From contig NC_018389.1 of NCBI RefSeq assembly GCF_000208865.1, forward strand, positions 1,054,001 through 1,118,000: 64,000 nt of DNA. Reading direction: 5' to 3'. Below the pieces are notes generated by a model, which saw nothing but the letters and a program-made list of their open reading frames with translations, had not been told where the DNA came from and made no database searches. Below are positions 23,019-35,708 of the stretch, piece after piece; position 1 is the first letter of the stretch, and each line of letters opens with the position of its first letter. The position numbers and the translations under genes are program-made. Source of the stretch: Neospora caninum Liverpool. Taxonomy: Eukaryota > Apicomplexa > Conoidasida > Eucoccidiorida > Sarcocystidae.

Positions 23019-25648
23019 ATGGCGACGCGTAAGTGAAGAACTTCACACAAAACGCAACTAAAGGAAGGTCCACGTAGGCACATTCCCGGACATCCCGACT
23101 GCTTCCGGCACTTGGAGCATCGCAGAACATTGTCCGGAAAGGAAGCAGTTTCTGGTCTCCCGAGGTGCTCGCAACGTGGCCTCGAGGACAGTGACGGTGT
23201 GAGAGTGCAAAGGCGTGCACTGGAGCCGTCTCGGCACTTTCAACCGCGTCCTTTGGGTGGATACGAATGACACATCTAAATTCCCATGTGTTTACAGACG
23301 GGGAAGCACATGTAGAATACGCATCTGCAAAACAGAAATTGTTCTGGACACCACCACATCCACCCGACCCTACGTAGAACTGTAGCTCCAGGCGGTAACT
23401 CGTCCACATATGGAGTATACACACACATGTATATATGTATATATGGATGGCTGTTCACCAAAGAAAAACGTGTTTCCGCCTGCTTTTTCAGGTGCGCAAT
23501 TTGAATCGAGCAACGAAGTGGGCGTTTTTGCGAAGCTCACGAACTCGTACTGTCTCGTGGCTCTCGGAGGCTCAGAGCACTTTTACAGCACCCTCGAGGC
23601 TGAGTTGGCCCCACACATTCCCGTCGTCCACGCCACCGTGGGCGGCACTCGAGTGATTGGTCGGGTCTGTGTAGGTAAGCGCCCTGCACATGTGGTGCAC
23701 AGGCTCTCTCGTCACCGTGTTACCCGTGTTGGTGTCTCTTTTTTCAGTTCCCCACGCTCTTCCCTAACCTCTCCATGTGCACGCTGTGTGAATTTGCAGA
23801 TATAAACATGTGTGGGTTTCCGTGTGCGTGGTTAACCGTTGAGACTTCGATCTCGTCACGTGTGAGCGTTCCATGAATCTCGTGCTGGTCCTCGTGGCGG
23901 CAGGGCGGCGGCTCTGTAGTGAAGAGAGGAGAACAGCAGTCCGGGCTGTTGTCGCCCTGCCGCGTTTTTTCCCCGACCTTGCCGCGGGGCGGGAGCGCTG
24001 TGTGGTAAGAATCTGGCATCGACTCCACCAGAAAAAGCCTGTAAACAAGGTGCTTTCTTGGGAGTCTTTAAGCGGAGTATTTCTAGCTCGACGGTCGTGG
24101 CTTGCCGAACCACCCAAGCGTGCAGCAGGCTCGAGACTCGAAACCGTTTCAGCTTCTTGCGCCACGCTGCGCCGCTGCGTGTCTCCGCTGCAGGCAACCG
24201 CCGAGGGCTTATCGTCCCCTCCATCACGACGGACCAGGAATTGCAGCACCTGCGCAACTCTCTCCCCGACTCGGTGGAGATCCGCCGAGTCGAGGAGCGG
24301 CTGTCGGCGCTCGGGAACAACGTCGCCTGCAACGACTACGTGGCTTTGCTTCACACAGACATGGACAAGGAAACAGAGGAAATCGTGCAGGACGTGCTGG
24401 GCGTCGAGGCCTTTCGGGCGACGATTGGGAAGCAGACGCTCGTCGGCAGCTACTGCCATTTCACCAACCAGGGCGGACTGGTGCGTTTGCTTGAGTGGCG
24501 AGGAAGCGCAGTTGCACGGTCGTCGGTGGCGGGCGGAGAAAATGCAGGTTGAAATGCGTGGTCGGCCTGGTTACCTGGGCGCAGAGGAAGGGAGGCGCGG
24601 GCAGCACAGATAGGGGGACAACGAGAGGAGCAAGGCTGATCAGGAAGAACGCGCAAAAAGGCTGCAGCGTGCGGTGGTCTCTCCCTGTGCCGCAGAGCTG
24701 TCCGTCGTTCCCTCCACGTTTTAGCGCCGGCGTCAGCCCGCGTTTGACTCCACGCGGGGATTCGCGGGGTCTTCTGCTGTTTGGCTGCTGCAGGTGCACG
24801 TCATGACTCCGGTAGAAGACATGGAAGAACTCTCCCAGCTTCTTCAGGTGCCTCTCACGGCGGGAACCGTGAACCGCGGGTCCGACTTGGTTGGCGCAGG
24901 TGAGCCGTGCGTTTTCGTTTGTTCAGCCAAGCGTCCCTTGTTAGCTCCGTGGGAGCCGTGCGAACAGCAGTTACTTCCCATCGGGCGCGTGTGTTTCCCT
25001 GTAGGTATCTATACCACCTTGCATTTGTCCATGGTGGACACATGCGTATAGCTACGCGTGTCCTCGTACAGGTGTGCATGCGCGTATAGGTGTCGGCAGT
25101 TTCCACGCAGTGATGCTCCGCGCTGCACTGAAGCACCAGAGAGTCTGGAAGACTCAGACCGGGAAGCGACGGGGGCTCCCCGTCTGTTTTTTGTCTTGCC
25201 CGAGGACTGTCCCCGTTTCTCGCACTTGAAGTTGTCTTGCGCATTTCGCTCTGAAACGTTGTGATGCTTCCCGTCCGTTTCTTGTCGTTGGGGGCTTTTT
25301 GGTGTGGTAAGCCGCGGCTCTGTGTGGCACAGAGAGGGGAACAAACACTCGATTCCTGGGGCGATTTCCGCAGGAAGCAGGCCAACGCGATTCCGTTACC
25401 GCAAAAGTTGCCGCTTCTCCTCACATGTTGGGGTGTCGGACGTTAAATGTCTGTCTTTTTAACTTGATTTTTCAACTGCTGCAGGCCTAATTGCGAATGA
25501 CTGGGCCGCCTTCTGCGGCATGGACACCACGGCGACGGAGTTGGCAGTGGTCGAGAGGATCTTCAAAATCGCCACGCGGAATCAACAGAAACTGAACTTG
25601 GTGGACGACCTAACTCTCCGCTCCTCTCTGATCGACACACTGTCTTAA
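23019..25648 (+). CDS. EIF6: Eukaryotic translation initiation factor 6, 249 aa, five exons
   Basis: eIF6 binds the 60S subunit, prevents premature joining to 40S, and takes part in 60S biogenesis in nucleolus and cytoplasm. Inferred exons: 23019-23028, 23492-23674, 24194-24480, 24794-24899, 25485-25648. The first coding exon is only 10 nt (ATG plus two codons plus one base); it splices in phase to give [21 protein letters not shown], the canonical start of the family. Further landmarks are [69 protein letters not shown] and the closing [18 protein letters not shown]. The length matches the usual about 245 aa, and all five pentein repeats appear to be covered. The gene lies tandem with ABCF3 upstream and the Mrd1/RBM19-like gene downstream. 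Confidence 0.95.
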
Positions 25649-28600
25649 GAGAACAGAAGACACGTCCCGTTCATTCTTCGCAAACAGCTCTATTGGCATC
25701 CTTACACGTGTTCTCGTCTCTCAACGAGGACGCATCTGTTTACCTACTCTTGCCCTTGTATCCTGAAGTGTGGGGAACGTTTGCCTCCTTGCGCGCGACG
25801 ATCAGTTTGGACGGTCAGTAGCCCTGAGCTCAGAACAGCTGCCGCTGTCTTTTACTCCCTGTCTTACACTCGCATCGAATTGAAAAGACATCAAAGTATT
25901 CTTCGTCTGCCTTTTTTCTTGGCACCCTTCTACGTGGGAATATGCATATGTGTGTTTCTCCGTCTATCTCTCTATCTTTCTTGTAACACTTGGATGATGT
26001 GTTGTGCTCTGGAGGCATGCATGGTTGCTACCCGGCGTCCTCAAAGGTGACGCGGCATCGCTTTCCTTGCTTTCTTCTACGTAGACTAGACTTTCGCTCT
26101 CCGGAACGGAAGCCAATGTATACCGTATTTTCTCATTTAGGCTGTCGCGTGAGTAAATCTATTTTCTTTCTTCGCTCTTCGCGGGGCCGCGGGAAAGCCT
26201 TGTGCCTGACCGCGTGTGCAGAAACAGAAGAACGGGCACGCGTTTTTATGTCGATTTCTGTCGCTGCAAAGAGGTGAAAAACGGCGGGGAACGCAGGCGG
26301 AAGGGCAATCTTTGTGTTCCCGTCTGTCGCGGGAGGTGGGCTGGAGGTGGGACATGTGGGGAAGGGCTCAACGTCGAGGTGTTGGGTCATCCAAGAATGG
26401 GTACGTCTGGTGGCTGTGTTGCCGGAATGCTTTTGCCGTTCCCCTCGCAGCAAAGAAAATAGGAGTGAGGAAGGGAACGGAGCAGAAAGAACGCGCGAGG
26501 TTTAGGGGGCTCCATCCTCGGGGCCCCGTGCCGGTGGTCATGCTTAAACGGCACGATGCGTGAGCATTTATACTTCGTGTATGTGCTATATGGGCATGTG
26601 AAGATATCGTGCTGGCTTTTCTGTGAACGGGGAAGTGCGGTCTAGAAGTCGGCCCCTGTTGTGCGATGGCCAGCACTAAGTGAGAGGCTCGATCGGTTCT
26701 ACGCTCAATGCACGTATTTGGATGTAGATCCAGAGATGTATGGGTTGGTGCCAGCCAAGGAATCGTGCGTGTGGATGTGCTGTTCCGCTGAGACCCGAGA
26801 ACCCCTATCGGTTTTACCAGGTTAGGTTCGAACGCGCCCTCTTTCTTCCCATGCTGTTCGCTTTTCCCGCGACGAGAAGGCGCGTCACCAGTTCCTCCAG
26901 CTGTTCGTTTTTCGTGATACGTGGGCGACCGTCGTGACACGACCGTCGTCCTCCTGCGGGAAGTTAATGCCGCGTACAGAACGACTTCTGCAGGAAACGG
27001 CACTACGGTCTATGATATGGTGACAAAAGCTCAGTCAGGAAAAGCTACACGTATTTGTCCAGAAGTATTTCGAACCGGTAAGAAATTGGATCCCTCCGTC
27101 GGATCGAAAGACTGCGGTGACCATTGGGGAGAACTTGCAGAGGTCTATAGGCCAACGCAGATACACATATAAAGGTGTACTTGTAAAGGTGATGCATCAC
27201 AGCGCACGAGGACACAGATTCATACGTCGTGTCTGTTCACTCTCAGATGGAGTGTGGGAGGCTGGCAGCCAAGAAGCTGGTACGGTCCCAAATACAGGGT
27301 TTTGTCTCTTGTTTCGGGTGCCAGCATCCGTTAGGTTGACCTTCACGCGGGTGCAAAAGGCACATGAGGCTACAAATCGAAATTAAATCGTGGAAAATAA
27401 CTGGGAAAAACTATCATCCTGCAGGGAAGGAAAAACAGGGTTGTAATGCAGTGGGGCTCTTTTGCCCCACTATCTCATCCAGATCACGATCAGGGACCCG
27501 TCAGTACTCTGATTGGTGGTACGCCTTTCAAAAGGAGCCTGAATACGTCAACTTGTGCGACGGTATCCAAGCTAGACTGAATGTTCAGCAAATGAAGATC
27601 GACTTTCCTCCCATGAGAGGAAAACGGCTCGCCTGGTTCGCCGTTCAGTCGAGACTGCCACTGCGACCGAGAATAGTAGTGTTGCTTAGATGGTGTTTTC
27701 TACAGTTCGGTAGTCACTGCGTACGGGGTTGGAGTACAATTCCCGATAAAATCTAGGATGGAAAACACGTTCCTCCACGCCAGAAGCACATCCCCTAGAA
27801 AATAGCCTCGTTAGCAGCATAAGAGTGGCAACGTCCCCCTACTGTGGAACGAAACAGTCAGTAGCGAGAGAAAAACGATTCTCACAGCTCGTACCGTCTG
27901 TGCCACCCTACTGGGAGAGGCAAGCGCTTTGCGCTTGGACCATTTGCTGCCTGCCTCGGTTGAGGAGGTACGGGGACTTTAACCACCGTTGAGATGTCTC
28001 ACGGCTTCTCTCGACGGACAACGCAGTATGCGTCCAGATTCGCAAGATTCGGAAGATCCTCTGTCAGTGTTGGAAGAACCAACATTCACAGTCGGCAAAC
28101 TGCAGGGAAAAAGGAGTCCAACGTCAGACCCGACATCGACATGTACCCGGGTGTATATACACACATATATATGGGCCACAGTGTTATGGTCCGGTTTCAC
28201 ATCTGCCATATTCTGCTTTGTTTTCTCTAGGGAGAAGAAAGCAGAGACACTCTCCCTCTCGGCTATTGATTCGGATTCCATCTATCCCTCACATTTGTGG
28301 ACGAACGGGAGCATGCTTTTAATTTGTGGCGCCAAGGTTTGAGGCAGATGAGCCTGTGTGTGATGTTGACTCGCTTCGGAACAGAACAAAAGACGTAAAC
28401 AGATAGGACTTTTTTTTCCTGTCTCTGAACAAATGTATCATCTTGTCCAAAGAAAGAACAATCTCCTTCACCTGGCTCCCAACTCACCGCGGCACATCGT
28501 CTTCCCGTCAGCGACAATAACTCGCTCTTTTTGCGTCTCAGTCACTAGCAGTCTCCCAGATCGAAAGATTTTGCTCAGTACCTGTCGCGCTGGGTTGAAG

Positions 28601-29319
28601 TGAAAAAGATGCTTTTCTTCTAAACAAAGACTGGGGACTGCACGCAAATTTGCGGATTTTATTTTGACAGGGTACACGCATGCATGCAGCGAAACAGCGC
28701 AGCCCAGTTGACACTATCGATTCTTGTTTGCCCACAAACTCCGCCGCCTTTTTCTGCCTTTCCATTGCAGCGACTGAGAGGCTTTTAAAGAAGAGGAAGA
28801 TATGCAAGGTTTCTGGCGTTCTGATACGTGAAGAATTGCATGTCAAACCGAATCCCACTCACCACGATCTGGGGATATCGTCCTGGTTTTATCGGCGAGG
28901 AAGGCAGAAACGTCGACTTCCCCGCTTGGCGTCGTAGTCCCTTCTTGTTCTCTCACTTTTTGCCAAAGTTTTCGCCTAGTCACAGACTTGCAGTTTCATT
29001 TTTGAGACAAGTGAGCGTTCGTCTGTCCGATTTGCTCCTTTTCGGACTAGTTTTTGTTAGGCGTGACGGACTTGGCTCTGCAGCCTGCTTGAGTTAACCA
29101 CTGCCTAGCGGGCGCTCATATCCTGGCTTTTGGGGAGCAGACGGCCCCCATTTGGAGCTAATACGTTGTAACGTTTCTCAAGACTGGAGTCTCCTGATTC
29201 ATATTCCTTCTCCGTGTCATCCTTTGCCTGGGTGTCTCGCTCCGTTGCACCATTGTTCCCTTGCCAGCCTTCTCCGTGGGTTTCTCCGGCACGCCGTGGA
29301 GGAACAAATTCGCGCGGAG
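25649..29319. other. Long intergenic region without a supported gene
   Basis: About 3.7 kb between eIF6 and the next gene on the same strand. Open frames of 130-211 codons exist (26368-27003 minus, 27364-27756 plus), but they carry no recognisable motif and show no sign of splicing partners. The region presumably holds the eIF6 3' UTR and the upstream control region of the next gene. Confidence 0.4.
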
Positions 29320-32300
29320 ATGGCAATGGAGAAGAGAAAACTCAGTCGCTCGAAACGCGGGAACGCCTCAGCATGGGCGGTGGGAACGGAAGCCCCTGAC
29401 CCTGGGGTTGCCGTCGGTCGACGCTTTTCTGCAGATTGCGGGCTCTCCGAAACGGCCGACACTCATGTGAACAGGGAGTCGGCGAGCGACAGCCGTTCCC
29501 TTCACCAGAGAAAGAGACGCAAGCTAGTGGGGGAGGGAAAAAGACAAAAGGGTGCAGAGGAAGCGGACTCTTCTGCAACTTCGTCTGACACCGTCGGACG
29601 TGGGGTGGCGACTCAGCGACGGCAACATCCGATCAGTCAGCAGACGGAGCAGAGAGGAGAGCGCGCGAAAGGTGACAACTCTCCCGGTGGAGTGTCGCCT
29701 CGAGCATCTCGAGAACAGAAAAAGAGAACCGGCTCGCCGGCAGGAGGTGACGACAGGAGAAACCGCGCACAGCAAGAGAGCAGGAAGCGAAGGGGAAGAG
29801 AACTTGACATTTTCTCCGACGACAATGGCGAGAAAGGAAAGGGGAAGTCTTCGGGAAACAACAGAAACGCGTCTGCAGGTCGCCAAGAGAGGAAGGAACG
29901 TCCAGGTGGAAAGGCGCGATGGACTGATCGGGCTGTTGACGTACCTCCGGACTACCGGTCTTCACGTCTGATTGTCAAGAACTTGCCGCCGTACATCACG
30001 ACGACGGAGCTGAAGCAAAAGCTGACGTCTCTGGGCGGGGAAATAACCGACGTTTGTTTGTTGCGCAATGAACGAGGGAAAAGCCGTCAGTGTGCGTTCG
30101 TCGGCTTCAAGACGCAGCAGCAAGCGGCGAATGTCAAAGACCATTTCCACAACACTTTTATTCACACTCGAAAGGTCGAGATTTCTTTCGCGCTGCCTCG
30201 TGCCACGCCCTTTTCTTCAGAACGCGGAAAAGCCGGTGCCGACACGCCGGGAGGCCCGAAGGCAGCAAACGCCAAGAAACAAGAATCTGAATCAGCCAAG
30301 TCTGCGTTAAGTGGGAAGAAAGTCGTGAAAAGAGAGGAGCTTCGGCGAGGCCGAGGAGAGGCGAAGGGAAAGGTAAAAGTGATGGAGGAGGAGCCAGTGG
30401 GCGCGCGGAAGGCGGGAGTCTCGAGTGTCAGGACACGCGTGCTCTTCGACGACGGCAGTGACAGCGAGGCGAGTAGTGGACAGAACGCCTCGGGTGGAAG
30501 CGAAGACGAGAAGAAAGACAAAAAACGGACTGGAGGGGAGAAGGCGGCCGTGTCGGAAACCGCTCAGGGCACTGAAAACGCGAAAATAGGGGACGATGAC
30601 GAAGCCGACGATCTCGCTTGGCTCCGCCAACAGAGTGCCCGCGCCGCCCGGGAGGAGTCAGACTTCAAAGCGAACGACGGACAAGATGAAGATGATCTCC
30701 ACTCCATGTCGACTGGACCGAGCAAAGCGCAGGCGGGAGAAGGTCTGGACACATCTGGTGGAACAAAGAACGAAGAACTCGATTTCGCACTTCTCGGGTC
30801 TCACGGCCGCTTGCTGATTCAGAACCTTCCCTTCGCCACGGCAGTGGACGAGCTGCGTGCTTTGTGTGAGGAGTACGGAGAAGTTGCGGAGGCGCACCTA
30901 GTGGTTGATGAAGAGACCCGTAAACCGCGAGGCTTTGGGTTTGTCACGTTTGTCTTCCCTGAACATGCAGTCGCTGCTTTGCCGCGTTTGAACGGGTCTA
31001 TTTTCCAAGGACGTCTTCTTGGAGCTTTTCCTGCGCGGCCAGACACCACGCGAGAGCGGCGTCTGCAGCTGCGCGAAGAGCGTCGCCTGGCCCGACAGAA
31101 AAAGCTCGCTGGAAGCAGCTACAAGGCTCGGAAACTCGAACAGTTAGTCAACCAAGACGAACGCTTCGCGGAGGAAAAGGTGTGGAACTTGCTGTATGTC
31201 TCGGCAAATTCGGCTGCTGACGCCGTGTTGACCGAGCTGCAGGCAGACAAAGCCGCGTTGCTGTTGGACGGGGAAGACGGAGGAAGAAAAGGAAAAGTCC
31301 TCAAGGACGAGGGCGCAAACGTGGCCGGGAAAAACACGGCAGCGGCTACGGTTGCGCTCATGGAAGCCCATCTGCTCAATCAGACAAAGGCGTGGATTAA
31401 GGCAGAGGGGATCTCGCTTCAGGCTTTCGAGCGACGCGGAAATACACTCCTTACTGCCGCGTATCGACAAAATAACGAAAGAGGTCAGAACGGCAGTTGC
31501 CTGGACGCCGGTAAGGACACTGGTGACTCAAGGACCGCCAGTAGTTGTGGAGGACGAGGGGATGCGGAGGACGGGGGAGGGAGTGACTGCACGAGGTCGC
31601 GGGACACGTTGATTGTGAAGCACCTACCCACGGCACACGTGGACGGGGCGGAGTTGCTACGTCTTTTCGAGCGGGTCGGCCCGCTGGCTCGGTTTCTCCT
31701 CGCGCCCTCCAAAACGGTTGCCATTGTTCAGTATGAACGTGAGAAAGACGCCGAGGTGGCGTTTCGACGCCTGGCGTATCGACAGTACAAAAATGTCCCT
31801 CTTTTCCTCGAGAAGGCGCCAGTGAATGTGTTCGTTGAAAGGGAAGAAGAAATGCAGGCAGCGCGGAAGAGGGCCGCGGAAGAAGTTCGTGCAGCGAAGG
31901 TAGCCGATAGAAGTGTCAGCAGCGACTGTTTATCCCAAAAGGAAAGAAAGAAGCCTGCGGGAAGTGACAGTCAAAGAAACGCGTCGGGCGAGCCAGGCCA
32001 GGAGAGGAAGCCAGCGGGGCACAGCACGCGCAGAAACGCGGCAGAGTCGGGTGGGGAAGGAGCCTGTCGGCAATTGAAGGGCTCGGAGAGTCTCGAGTCT
32101 TCACCTGAAGGTAGACCAGCAACACAAGAGCCGCGTACGAGTTTGAAGAAGCGGAAGGTGAAGGATATCGAGGAACTTATAGGAAACGACGCAACTGGGG
32201 ACGACTTTGAAGAGGAGGTCCAAGGGGTTAGTCTATTCGTCAAGAATGTTAATTTCTCGACTTCTGAGGCGACGCTCAACGACGTTTTCGCTGGATGTCC

Positions 32301-32874
32301 AGGCCTTCGCCGGACGAAACTGATGACAAAGAAGAAAGCCATAACGAGCAATGCCACCGGAAGCACAGAGAACGGAGATGACCCACAATCTGCCGCTTCG
32401 CTGTCCATGGGTTACGCCTTTGTTGAGTTCGATTCGGCGGCGAACGCTCTGGCGGCGTGTAAGCGCATGCAGGGCGTAGTCGTGGATGACCACGTGCTGC
32501 AAATCTCGATTTCCAGGGCCTCAGGTGCACATCGGAGAGTGCCTGGAACGGGAGCGAAAGCGCGGGGTGGAGCCAGCAGCGCGGGTGGCAAGGGTCACCA
32601 AGCTCAAAGCAACAAAGTATTGGTCAAGAATTTAGCTTTCCAAGCCTCTGCCTCCGATCTTAGAGGCCTCTTCTCGGCGTATGGAAATGTCACACGCGTT
32701 TGCATCCCTAGGCAGCACGAGGGGCGCAGCAGAGGCTTTGCGTTTGTCGATTTCGCCACAAAACAAGAAGCACAGAACGCAGTCGATGCTCTTAGTGGCA
32801 GCCATCTGTATGGAAGAAGACTTGTCCTCGAGCCAGCAAATCAGGAACACGTGTCCAAAAAGGCAGCGATCTGA
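29320..32874 (+). CDS. Multi-RRM pre-rRNA processing protein, Mrd1/RBM19-like, 1184 aa, no introns
   Basis: Mrd1 (yeast) and RBM19 (animals) are nucleolar proteins that bind pre-rRNA and U3 and are needed for early 18S processing. One uninterrupted frame carries five RNA recognition motifs, at about residues 213-290 (RLIVKNLPP; CAFVGF), 495-570 (RLLIQNLPF; GFGFVTF), 761-835 (TLIVKHLPT; degenerate RNP1), 970-1065 (SLFVKNVNF; YAFVEF, with an inserted Ser/Thr/Asn loop) and 1097-1175 (KVLVKNLAF; GFAFVDF). Five RRMs match yeast Mrd1; RBM19 has six. Linkers are long, charged and Ser/Lys/Glu-rich, and lysine-arginine clusters at the N-terminus fit nucleolar targeting. The start is the first in-frame ATG; the frame is open upstream to 29152 but begins there without ATG. 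A multi-exon gene order elsewhere makes this intronless gene stand out. Confidence 0.85.
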   Translation: MAMEKRKLSRSKRGNASAWAVGTEAPDPGVAVGRRFSADCGLSETADTHVNRESASDSRSLHQRKRRKLVGEGKRQKGAEEADSSATSSDTVGRGVATQRRQHPISQQTEQRGERAKGDNSPGGVSPRASREQKKRTGSPAGGDDRRNRAQQESRKRRGRELDIFSDDNGEKGKGKSSGNNRNASAGRQERKERPGGKARWTDRAVDVPPDYRSSRLIVKNLPPYITTTELKQKLTSLGGEITDVCLLRNERGKSRQCAFVGFKTQQQAANVKDHFHNTFIHTRKVEISFALPRATPFSSERGKAGADTPGGPKAANAKKQESESAKSALSGKKVVKREELRRGRGEAKGKVKVMEEEPVGARKAGVSSVRTRVLFDDGSDSEASSGQNASGGSEDEKKDKKRTGGEKAAVSETAQGTENAKIGDDDEADDLAWLRQQSARAAREESDFKANDGQDEDDLHSMSTGPSKAQAGEGLDTSGGTKNEELDFALLGSHGRLLIQNLPFATAVDELRALCEEYGEVAEAHLVVDEETRKPRGFGFVTFVFPEHAVAALPRLNGSIFQGRLLGAFPARPDTTRERRLQLREERRLARQKKLAGSSYKARKLEQLVNQDERFAEEKVWNLLYVSANSAADAVLTELQADKAALLLDGEDGGRKGKVLKDEGANVAGKNTAAATVALMEAHLLNQTKAWIKAEGISLQAFERRGNTLLTAAYRQNNERGQNGSCLDAGKDTGDSRTASSCGGRGDAEDGGGSDCTRSRDTLIVKHLPTAHVDGAELLRLFERVGPLARFLLAPSKTVAIVQYEREKDAEVAFRRLAYRQYKNVPLFLEKAPVNVFVEREEEMQAARKRAAEEVRAAKVADRSVSSDCLSQKERKKPAGSDSQRNASGEPGQERKPAGHSTRRNAAESGGEGACRQLKGSESLESSPEGRPATQEPRTSLKKRKVKDIEELIGNDATGDDFEEEVQGVSLFVKNVNFSTSEATLNDVFAGCPGLRRTKLMTKKKAITSNATGSTENGDDPQSAASLSMGYAFVEFDSAANALAACKRMQGVVVDDHVLQISISRASGAHRRVPGTGAKARGGASSAGGKGHQAQSNKVLVKNLAFQASASDLRGLFSAYGNVTRVCIPRQHEGRSRGFAFVDFATKQEAQNAVDALSGSHLYGRRLVLEPANQEHVSKKAAI

Positions 32875-35708
32875 CAAGACGAAATTTGTGACGGTTCCGT
32901 GTATGCGCCTAGTCAGTACCGCTCTCACCTGCTGTCATTTTGGTGCGAGTTCTTTTCGCGTTGTATTTACGGTTTGCCTCTCAAAAGCCGTGGTCAAAGA
33001 CTGCCTCATGTAAGTGCTACTACACGTTCTCTGCACATGTGTCTCCAGACGGCCGTACACACAGAATAATCGTAGTCAGACTGTATCTTCTGGTTGCAAA
33101 GAGAGACAAGCGGACGACAATCGCACTGCGGTATCCCAGACTAAGGGTCGTCCGTCTCACATTTTCTGGCACCCTCCGAATCTCACAAACGTGTGTTCGT
33201 CTCGAAAAACAACCTTTCTTCAGCGCGAGTTTATAGCTTGCACAGTCGCAGCCGGTCCCGGCGAAGCATGGTTTATCCCCGACTGTCTCTCCGAGTGGTG
33301 GTGGGGGACCACTCCTTCTCGAAGTCTGCTGGCATCACTTTTTAAACATCCATCCGGGCCTTCTTTTCGGTGAGAGGACCAGTTGCTGGCCTATTGCGAT
33401 TTTCCTCTCCCTTCCTCTTCCCCGACTTGAAACACGGTGGTAGAGAAGCCCACGAACGCTGTGAGTCGTCAAGTTGAGGAATCGTAGCTGGGGCCGCGAT
33501 TGACGAGTGCCGGCATTCAAACTTTGCAACCCATCCAGACACGCGGAAAAAGCGGACGAAGAATCGACCGCTCCCCCTTGTCACTGGATATGTTAGAACT
33601 GAGTTTTTCTGTTGTCCGCGGCCAAAGCCTTATCGTCACCGAATGGGCCCTGCACGAGTATGAAAGTTGCTCGTTATGAATGAGGTTATTTATGCTTGCG
33701 ATCTTCGGCACAGCCTAAACACACAATCCTTGGATGCCATGCCAGCACTGGGGGCACAGTCATATCGCGGTTCCTCAGCATTTCGCAGAGCCGTGTCATC
33801 GTGTGACCAAGCCACAGGAAGCGTGAAGGCTACTGTGGGGCATTTCCATCAGATACAAACACTTTGTACCTCACGCAGAACTACATGTGTTGTTTTGTAC
33901 ACTATAAATAGAAATGACTGCTCATCATAGTGACCAGCGCGGGGCAGAGGTATCCGCACGGTTTCCCTATGACTTCCGCTTCCTTGGAGCTCGCTGTGGA
34001 CAGATAGGGAGAATTGTTCTTTAACGCTTCAGGTACGAACGTGCACTTATTATGGGTATTGGGATATAATGTTTTCGTCCAGATTCGAGGAGATGAATCA
34101 ACATTGCCACGGAGGTACATCTTCAACATCAACACACCAGCTTTCCTGCTTTTTTTCACACATGCCTTCGAGCTGCCACCTTTGGAAACGGATACATTGC
34201 TCACCTGTTTCACAGGGTCAGCCGGGCAGGAAAGATGAACAAGCAAACGTTTTTCGGTTGACAAAAGGAAGCAATATTGCACATCCAATTCTGGACGGGA
34301 ATGAAGACCTAGTTTTCGGTCGAGCAGAGCGTATTAAGCTCCGTTTCACAAATGCGACCTTATATGAGGCAACAGATGTCTGAAAATTACATGAGGGGGG
34401 TAACATATTCGCTTTTCACTCATCGGGACCTTTTCGGTCCGGGCCCGCGGTCCCCCCACGGCGCATTCCCGTCTTTTCGCTTTCCACAAAAGAATCCCAA
34501 GCACAACAAGTGAAGCAGCATCGGGAGAATCACAATTCTTCTCATGCAGCGCGTTTCCGCTGCTTTGACGGGCACTTTCAGCACCGTCCAGCCTGTGTGA
34601 CCTTCCTCGTTGAGGGATTCACGTACAGCTACGAAATTAGGCGTCTTCGCAACCCCCAACCTTGCATCCGTGGCAGTCCTGCCTAGGTGCCGCCGCTGCG
34701 CTAGGATTGCCCGAAAAAAAAAACAAACGCGTCTGACCACTGTTTTTGCGGGCTGTTCGAAATAAGCATGAAACCACATAGTCATCCTTCAGAGAAGGGA
34801 AACACTGCCCAAACGACCATCAGGTGAGCTCCTGGCGTCAATTGGCAACCTTTCTTCTGCGGAGATTTGCAAAAATACCATCAGACAGTCCGAACGCCCG
34901 GGGTGGAGGGCGTGCAATGTGAAGGTCGCTCTGGACGCCCTCGTGGATCCCCGCAAAGGCTAGTCTGGACTGTCACGAAGACTGATATGGTTATTCACTG
35001 CGTGGGGTAAGAATCTACACGCAACCGAATACAAATGAGAACTTCGAGGAAGCAGGAAGCCGGGGGGAAGCGAACCCTGGAACTTAACGGCCCCGAACGG
35101 CTCCCCGCTTCTCCTGGCTTGCCTCAAGCCCCCAGCGCATGACCTCACACGCGCCCCATCCAGAGTCGCTCCGCGTCATTGCCACGAGCAGCCCTTGCCC
35201 GGCAAGAGCTAACATGCTTACAGGTCCAAAGACCGTACACCCCAGTCCAGCTTCCCAGATACGCATCTTAAGGACGGCGCCTTAAAACGCAGGGGCCCTG
35301 GGGACAGCTTGTTTGTCTGTGCCACGGCGGATGTGGAGAGGATCCACCCGCACGCAAAGGCTTGGTTGGACTCATCGTTGTCGCTCGGGATCAGACAAAG
35401 GACCGAGGACGAGAGACGCCCCAGTCTGGTGCAGCGAGAGAGAACACCGCCAAATTCCAGGTTCCCTGACAGACCACTACGAGCTTTTGTGTCTTGAACG
35501 GAGTCACTCAGCCAAGACAAACCCGACGCTTTAATCTGCGGTTTGTCCGCGCGACAGCCACAGCGTGTGCACCTCTCTCATCGGAGTGCGCCATGAGACA
35601 GCACCACGGCAGTCGCTTAACGGCTGTCACTGAAACTTCTGCGTCTTCACTTGCCATGCCCGCTGGACAAAAAGAAATTTATCTGAATCTTCCCCGAAGA
35701 CTCGGGTC
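32875..35708. other. Convergent intergenic region
   Basis: About 2.8 kb between the stop of the RRM gene and the stop of the phosphodiesterase gene. It presumably holds two 3' UTRs. Frames of up to about 120 codons lack motifs. A T-loop-like stretch near 35070 does not fold into a tRNA. Confidence 0.4.

Noticed and set aside
26368..27003. 211-codon minus-strand frame between eIF6 and the RRM gene
   Set aside because: No recognisable motif, composition like translated non-coding DNA, first codons not supported by splice signals. Possible but unsupported.
27364..27756. 130-codon plus-strand frame
   Set aside because: No hydrophobic, domain or repeat pattern and no neighbouring exons in phase; within chance expectation for this region.
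35050..35145. T-loop-like sequence on the minus strand suggesting a tRNA
   Set aside because: No matching acceptor stem, D-arm or anticodon arm could be paired around it.
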